Shown here: positions 6,127 to 9,141 of the stretch, piece by piece
How positions within the stretch are numbered: position 1 is the stretch's first letter
How the letters are laid out: each line of letters opens with the position of its first letter
The notes under the pieces: model-generated
Database searches by the model: none
What the model saw: only the letters and a program-made list of their open reading frames with translations
What the model was told of the DNA's origin: nothing
Position numbers and translations under genes: made by a program
Origin: Rhodospirillaceae bacterium
Lineage (GTDB): Bacteria; Pseudomonadota; Alphaproteobacteria; Dongiales; Dongiaceae
Reading direction: 5' to 3'
Assembly: GCA_016794075.1 (NCBI GenBank)
Contig: JAEUKU010000385.1
Location: 1 to 9,141, forward strand
Length of the DNA stretch: 9,141 nucleotides

Positions 6127-7120
6127 CCGCCTCGTCGCCCTCATCGTCCCGTTCGTCGTCATCGCCATCTTCTGGCTGATGGCGCGGCGGGAGGCGCAGC
6201 GTTCCCAAGATCCAACGCGGAAGAGCTATTTCGAGCGCAACGGCACGACGCTCGGCATCGTCTTCATCCTGCTGGTCGCGTTCTGGACCCTGTTCCTGGT
6301 GGTACTGCCCTATCTCTACATGGTGGTCGAGAGCTTCCACCCGACCCTGCCGCCGCCGAAGCGCGGCGGGCCGGAGGACGTGCTGACGCTGGCGCAGTAC
6401 AAATCGCTCGTCGTCCTGCCGACCGGCGGCACGAACGTGACCCATATGGGCGCCTTCGTCTTTTCGATCGTCGCCTCGATCGCGGTCACCGCGCTCAACT
6501 TCGCCATCTGCTATCCGCTGGCCTATTACATGGCGCAGGCGGGTTCGGCGCAGAAGGTTCGCCTGGTGATGCTGGGGCTGATCGTGCCCTATTGGGTGAA
6601 CGAGATCCTGCGCGCCTTTTCGCTGCGCCTGCTGCTCGCCTCAAAAGGGCTGATCAATCAGGCGCTGATGGCAATCGGGCTGACCGACGCGCCGATCGAC
6701 TTCCTGGGCAACAACGTGGGCCTCTATGTCGGCTTGTCCTACGCCTACCTGCTGATCATGATCTTTCCGCTCTACAACGCGATCGAGAGCCTGGACAAGA
6801 ACCAGATCGAAGCGGCGCGCGACCTCGGCGCGCCCTGGTGGCGCATCCACTGGGACGTGGTCATTCCCTATGCCAAGCCGGGCATCGCCTCCGGCTGCAC
6901 CATGGTGTTCATGCTCTGCGCCGGGTCGCTGGCGGCGCCATTGTTCCTCGGCGGTCCGCGGACCCTGTGGTTCACCTCGGTCATCTACAACTTCTTCTTC
7001 CAGGCCTTCAACTGGCCGCGGGGCGCTGCCTATTCGTTCATCCTGCTGATCGCGTGCATCGCGCTGGTGATGCTGATGCTGCGATTGTTCAAGGTCTCGC
7101 TCGGGGAAACGATCAAATGA
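6119..7120 (+). CDS. Polyamine-type ABC transporter permease (PotB/PotH-like)
   Basis: First inner-membrane permease subunit, 333 residues. The cytoplasmic EAA loop that docks on the ATPase is clear: EAARDLGAPWWRIHWDVVIP (231-250). Hydrophobic spans are seen at about 5-21, 45-70, 110-137, 146-170, 200-219, 257-277 and 303-323. The first of these, followed by a charged stretch (ARREAQRSQDPTRKSYFERN), is extra compared with the E. coli PotB/PotH subunits, which have six spans. GTG 6119 is chosen: it overlaps the ATPase stop by 8 nt (GTGAGTAG) and has GAGGGGA upstream. A TTG at 6113 is possible and adds only two residues. The gene overlaps the next permease by ATGA. Confidence 0.92.
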   Translation: MSSRLVALIVPFVVIAIFWLMARREAQRSQDPTRKSYFERNGTTLGIVFILLVAFWTLFLVVLPYLYMVVESFHPTLPPPKRGGPEDVLTLAQYKSLVVLPTGGTNVTHMGAFVFSIVASIAVTALNFAICYPLAYYMAQAGSAQKVRLVMLGLIVPYWVNEILRAFSLRLLLASKGLINQALMAIGLTDAPIDFLGNNVGLYVGLSYAYLLIMIFPLYNAIESLDKNQIEAARDLGAPWWRIHWDVVIPYAKPGIASGCTMVFMLCAGSLAAPLFLGGPRTLWFTSVIYNFFFQAFNWPRGAAYSFILLIACIALVMLMLRLFKVSLGETIK

Positions 7121-7995
7121 AGTCGGCCTGGGTCCTGCGGGGGATGATCGGGTTCTACATCTTCCTCTTCTTCCTCTATCTGTTCGGGCCGCTAATGGTG
7201 ATGGGCATCACCGCCTTCAACACGCCCGCCTATCCGCAGGCCTGGCCGTTCGAGGAATTCACCCTCGACTGGTTCGTCAAGCTGTGGAACCACCGGGCGA
7301 TGATGGAGGGCCTGCAGAACTCCATCATCATCGGGCTCGGCGTGGTGGCGCTGTCGGTGCCGGCGGGCCTCGCCGCCTCGATCATCATGAGCCAGATTTA
7401 CCACCGCGCGCGCAGCCTGTACTACCTCGTCACCATCTCGCCGCTGCTGACCCCCGGCGTCATCATCGGCATCTCGACGGTGATCTTCTGGAAGGACGTG
7501 CTGAGCGTCACCGAGTTCACCAAGGCGACCTTCTATGACGGCATGATTCTCGCCGTCTTCGGCCAATCCAGCTTCATCTCGGCCTATTGCCTGCTGATCT
7601 TCATGGCGCGTCTGACCCGCTTCGACCGCGCGCAGGAAGAGGCGGCGCTCGATCTCGGCGCCTCCTATCCGCAGGTCTTCTGGCACATCCTCTTGCCGTT
7701 CCTGAAGCCCGCCATCGTCTCGGCGGTGGTCATCGCCTTCCTCTCCTCCTTCGAAAACTACAACACCACCACTTTCGCCATCCTCGCCGACAAGACCCTG
7801 GTAACCGTGCTCGCGGGCGAGGTGCGCCAGGGCACCACGCCGGCGCTTTCGGCACTGGCGGTCATCATCATCGGCATCTCGCTGGTCGGCGCTCTGGTCT
7901 ACGAGGTGTTGAAGCGCCGCGAACAGGCGCGCACCGTCCGGGCCCAGCGCGCGGCCATCCTGGCCGAGCGGGTGGAGGCAGAGGCGGCCGCATGA
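7117..7995 (+). CDS. Polyamine-type ABC transporter permease (PotC/PotI-like)
   Basis: Second inner-membrane permease subunit, 292 residues, close to the family length. The EAA loop is EEAALDLGASYPQVFWHILL (174-193), followed by LPFLKPAIVSAVVIAFLSSFENYNTTTF in two parts, the counterpart of the 'LSFDEFVVTFF' segment of PotC. Six hydrophobic spans are visible, the first at about 11-33. A charged C-terminal tail (KRREQARTVRAQRAAILAER...) is longer than usual and would lie in the cytoplasm. The start is set by the ATGA overlap with the upstream permease, which implies translational coupling; a longer reading frame extending upstream inside the previous gene is a shadow. It is the last gene of the importer operon. 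Confidence 0.94.
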   Translation: MKSAWVLRGMIGFYIFLFFLYLFGPLMVMGITAFNTPAYPQAWPFEEFTLDWFVKLWNHRAMMEGLQNSIIIGLGVVALSVPAGLAASIIMSQIYHRARSLYYLVTISPLLTPGVIIGISTVIFWKDVLSVTEFTKATFYDGMILAVFGQSSFISAYCLLIFMARLTRFDRAQEEAALDLGASYPQVFWHILLPFLKPAIVSAVVIAFLSSFENYNTTTFAILADKTLVTVLAGEVRQGTTPALSALAVIIIGISLVGALVYEVLKRREQARTVRAQRAAILAERVEAEAAA

Positions 7996-8034
7996 CCGGC
8001 CGGCCGGCGCTCTGACCCGCTCGATTCGGCCAAT

Positions 8035-8078
8035 CTGTCCCTATTAGGCCCGTCCCTGGCCCCCTAGGATGGGGCCAG
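8035..8078 (+). promoter_or_regulatory. Candidate MocR operator upstream of the aminotransferase gene
   Basis: CTGTCCCTATTAGGCCC (8035-8051) is followed 21 bp on by CTGGCCCCCTAGG (8056-8068), giving two similar half-sites (CTGKCCC...TAGG) about two helical turns apart and in the same orientation. The second half-site is also part of a perfect inverted repeat, CTGGCCCC-N7-GGGGCCAG (8056-8078). The first half-site recurs at 3377-3393 in the MocR gene leader (14/17). Direct repeats about two turns apart are usual for MocR regulators; the assignment is inference. No T tract follows the inverted repeat, so it is unlikely to be just a terminator, and no clear -35/-10 pair is seen. Confidence 0.5.
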
Positions 8079-8112
8079 ACGGCGCTCCTCGCCGGCCAAG
8101 GAAAACGCAGCC

Positions 8113-9141
8113 ATGCAATACACCGCGAATTCGCTCGAAAACCACTGGATGCCCTTCACCGCCAACCGCGACTTCAAGGCGGCCCCCCGCCTGATGGTCA
8201 AGGCCAAGGGCATGCACTACTGGAACCACCAGGGCGACAAGCTGATCGACGCCTCGTCGGGCTTGTTCTGCTGCGCCGCCGGCCATGGCCGCGCCGAGAT
8301 CACCGCGGCGGTGCACGCCTCGATGCAGGAGATCGACTACACGCCGCATTTCCAGCTTGGCCATCCGGCCAGCTTCGAGCTGGCGCGCAAGGTGGCGAAG
8401 ATCACGCCGGGCGACCTCGACTACGTGTTCTTCTGCAATTCCGGCTCCGAATCGGTCGACACCGCGCTGAAGATCGCGCTCGCCTATCACGTGGCCAAGG
8501 GCGAGGGTCAGCGCACCCGATTCGTCAGCCGCGAGCGGGCCTATCACGGCGTCAATATCGGCGGCGTCTCCTTGAGCGGCATGATCCGCAACCGCGAGGC
8601 CTTCGGCGCGGTGATGCCGGGCGTCGCCCATTTGCGCCACACCTGGTCGCCGGAGGCGCGCTTCACCCGCGGGCAGCCGGAGAAGGGCGCCGAGCTCGCC
8701 GACGATCTGCAGCGCTTCGTCGACCTCTATGGCCCGAAATCCATCGCCGCCTGCTTCGTCGAGCCGATCGCCGGGTCGACCGGCGTGCTGGTGCCGCCCA
8801 AGGGCTATCTGGAGCGCCTGCGGGCGATCTGCGACCGCCACGGCATCCTGCTGGTGTTCGATGAGGTCATCTGCGGGTTCGGGCGCACCGGCAAGGCCTT
8901 CGCGGCGCAGAGCTTCGGCGTGCAGCCGGACATGATCACCATGGCCAAGGCGCTGACCAACGGCGCCTTGCCGATGGGCGCGGTGGCGGTCAGCGAGAAA
9001 ATCTATCACACCATCACCAGCGCGGCGCTCGACGGCGCTGTGGAATTCTTCCACGGCTACACCTATTCCGCCCACCCGGCGGCCTGCGCCGCCGGCATCG
9101 CCGCGCTCGACATCTATGAGCGCGAGGGCCTGTTCGAGCGC
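8113..9141 (+). CDS. Omega-amino acid (beta-alanine type)--pyruvate aminotransferase, class III, C-terminus outside window
   Basis: PLP-dependent class III aminotransferase moving the terminal amino group of an omega-amino acid or amine to pyruvate, giving the semialdehyde and alanine. The 343 residues present are about three quarters of the usual 440-450. N-terminal HWMPFTANRDFKAAPRL (11-27), SSGLFCCAAGHGR (48-60), CNSGSESVDTALK (108-120, PLP phosphate loop), AYHGVNIGG (143-151), FDEVICGFGR (249-258) with Asp250, and MAKALTNGALPMGAV (277-291) with Lys279 as Schiff base all follow the Pseudomonas beta-alanine:pyruvate enzyme closely; HGYTYSAHPAACAAG (314-328) is also typical. Related enzymes use taurine, GABA or putrescine, so the substrate is not settled. 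The start has AAGGAAAA ten bases upstream. It follows the importer by 117 nt containing a candidate operator, so it may have its own promoter. The frame is open to the window edge. Confidence 0.93.
   Translation, partial: MQYTANSLENHWMPFTANRDFKAAPRLMVKAKGMHYWNHQGDKLIDASSGLFCCAAGHGRAEITAAVHASMQEIDYTPHFQLGHPASFELARKVAKITPGDLDYVFFCNSGSESVDTALKIALAYHVAKGEGQRTRFVSRERAYHGVNIGGVSLSGMIRNREAFGAVMPGVAHLRHTWSPEARFTRGQPEKGAELADDLQRFVDLYGPKSIAACFVEPIAGSTGVLVPPKGYLERLRAICDRHGILLVFDEVICGFGRTGKAFAAQSFGVQPDMITMAKALTNGALPMGAVAVSEKIYHTITSAALDGAVEFFHGYTYSAHPAACAAGIAALDIYEREGLFER

Noticed and set aside
6592..7116. Upstream extension of the second permease frame inside the first permease gene
   Set aside because: The stretch is a shifted-frame reading of the first permease and is not hydrophobic. 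The ATGA overlap at 7117 gives the true start, so this is not a fusion.
7996..8007. CCGGCCGGCCGG palindrome after the last permease gene
   Set aside because: It is a short GC tandem that is likely by chance at this base composition; there is no T tract, so I do not call a terminator.
8044..9075. Long open frame on the minus strand opposite the aminotransferase gene (343 codons)
   Set aside because: It is antisense to a clear aminotransferase. Its composition (Arg, Ala, Gly, His, Asp-rich with no recognisable motif) is typical of a GC-rich shadow frame.

Overview
The window is GC-rich DNA that fits an alphaproteobacterium, probably of the Hyphomicrobiales/Rhodospirillales type. The support is the codon bias towards G/C, a REP-like palindrome built on CCCCGGA-N5-TCCGGGG (a repeat style I know from alphaproteobacteria), and the gene families present. 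The species cannot be named from the sequence alone.

Left part (1-1820): the 3' end of a membrane protein that looks like a TauE/SafE-type exporter runs into a convergent acetate kinase gene, and the two stop codons share one CTAG palindrome. Upstream of ackA on the minus strand, and probably co-transcribed with it, is a gene for a 77-residue protein of unknown function. Next comes a non-coding stretch with a weak hairpin and a REP-like double palindrome that closes off the regulator gene.

Centre and right (1851-9141): a MocR-type regulator (GntR winged helix fused to an aminotransferase-like PLP domain) is divergent from a complete polyamine-type ABC importer. The importer order is Tat-exported binding protein, ATPase, permease, permease, which is the potFGHI order. 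An omega-amino acid (beta-alanine type)--pyruvate aminotransferase follows and is cut by the right edge. The ATPase and two permeases are translationally coupled by 8-nt and 4-nt overlaps. A strong hairpin separates the binding protein from the ATPase. The aminotransferase has its own 117-nt upstream region.

How the genes fit together (inference): the importer takes up an amine or omega-amino acid, the aminotransferase removes the amino group onto pyruvate, and the MocR protein senses the compound or its PLP adduct. A 17-bp element in the 5' part of the MocR gene (3377-3393) matches one upstream of the aminotransferase (8035-8051) at 14 of 17 positions. The second copy is followed by a related half 21 bp further on, a plausible MocR direct-repeat operator. 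This is the most interesting signal in the window. Everything else looks like an ordinary catabolic locus, and I see no clearly novel system, mobile element, CRISPR array or RNA gene.
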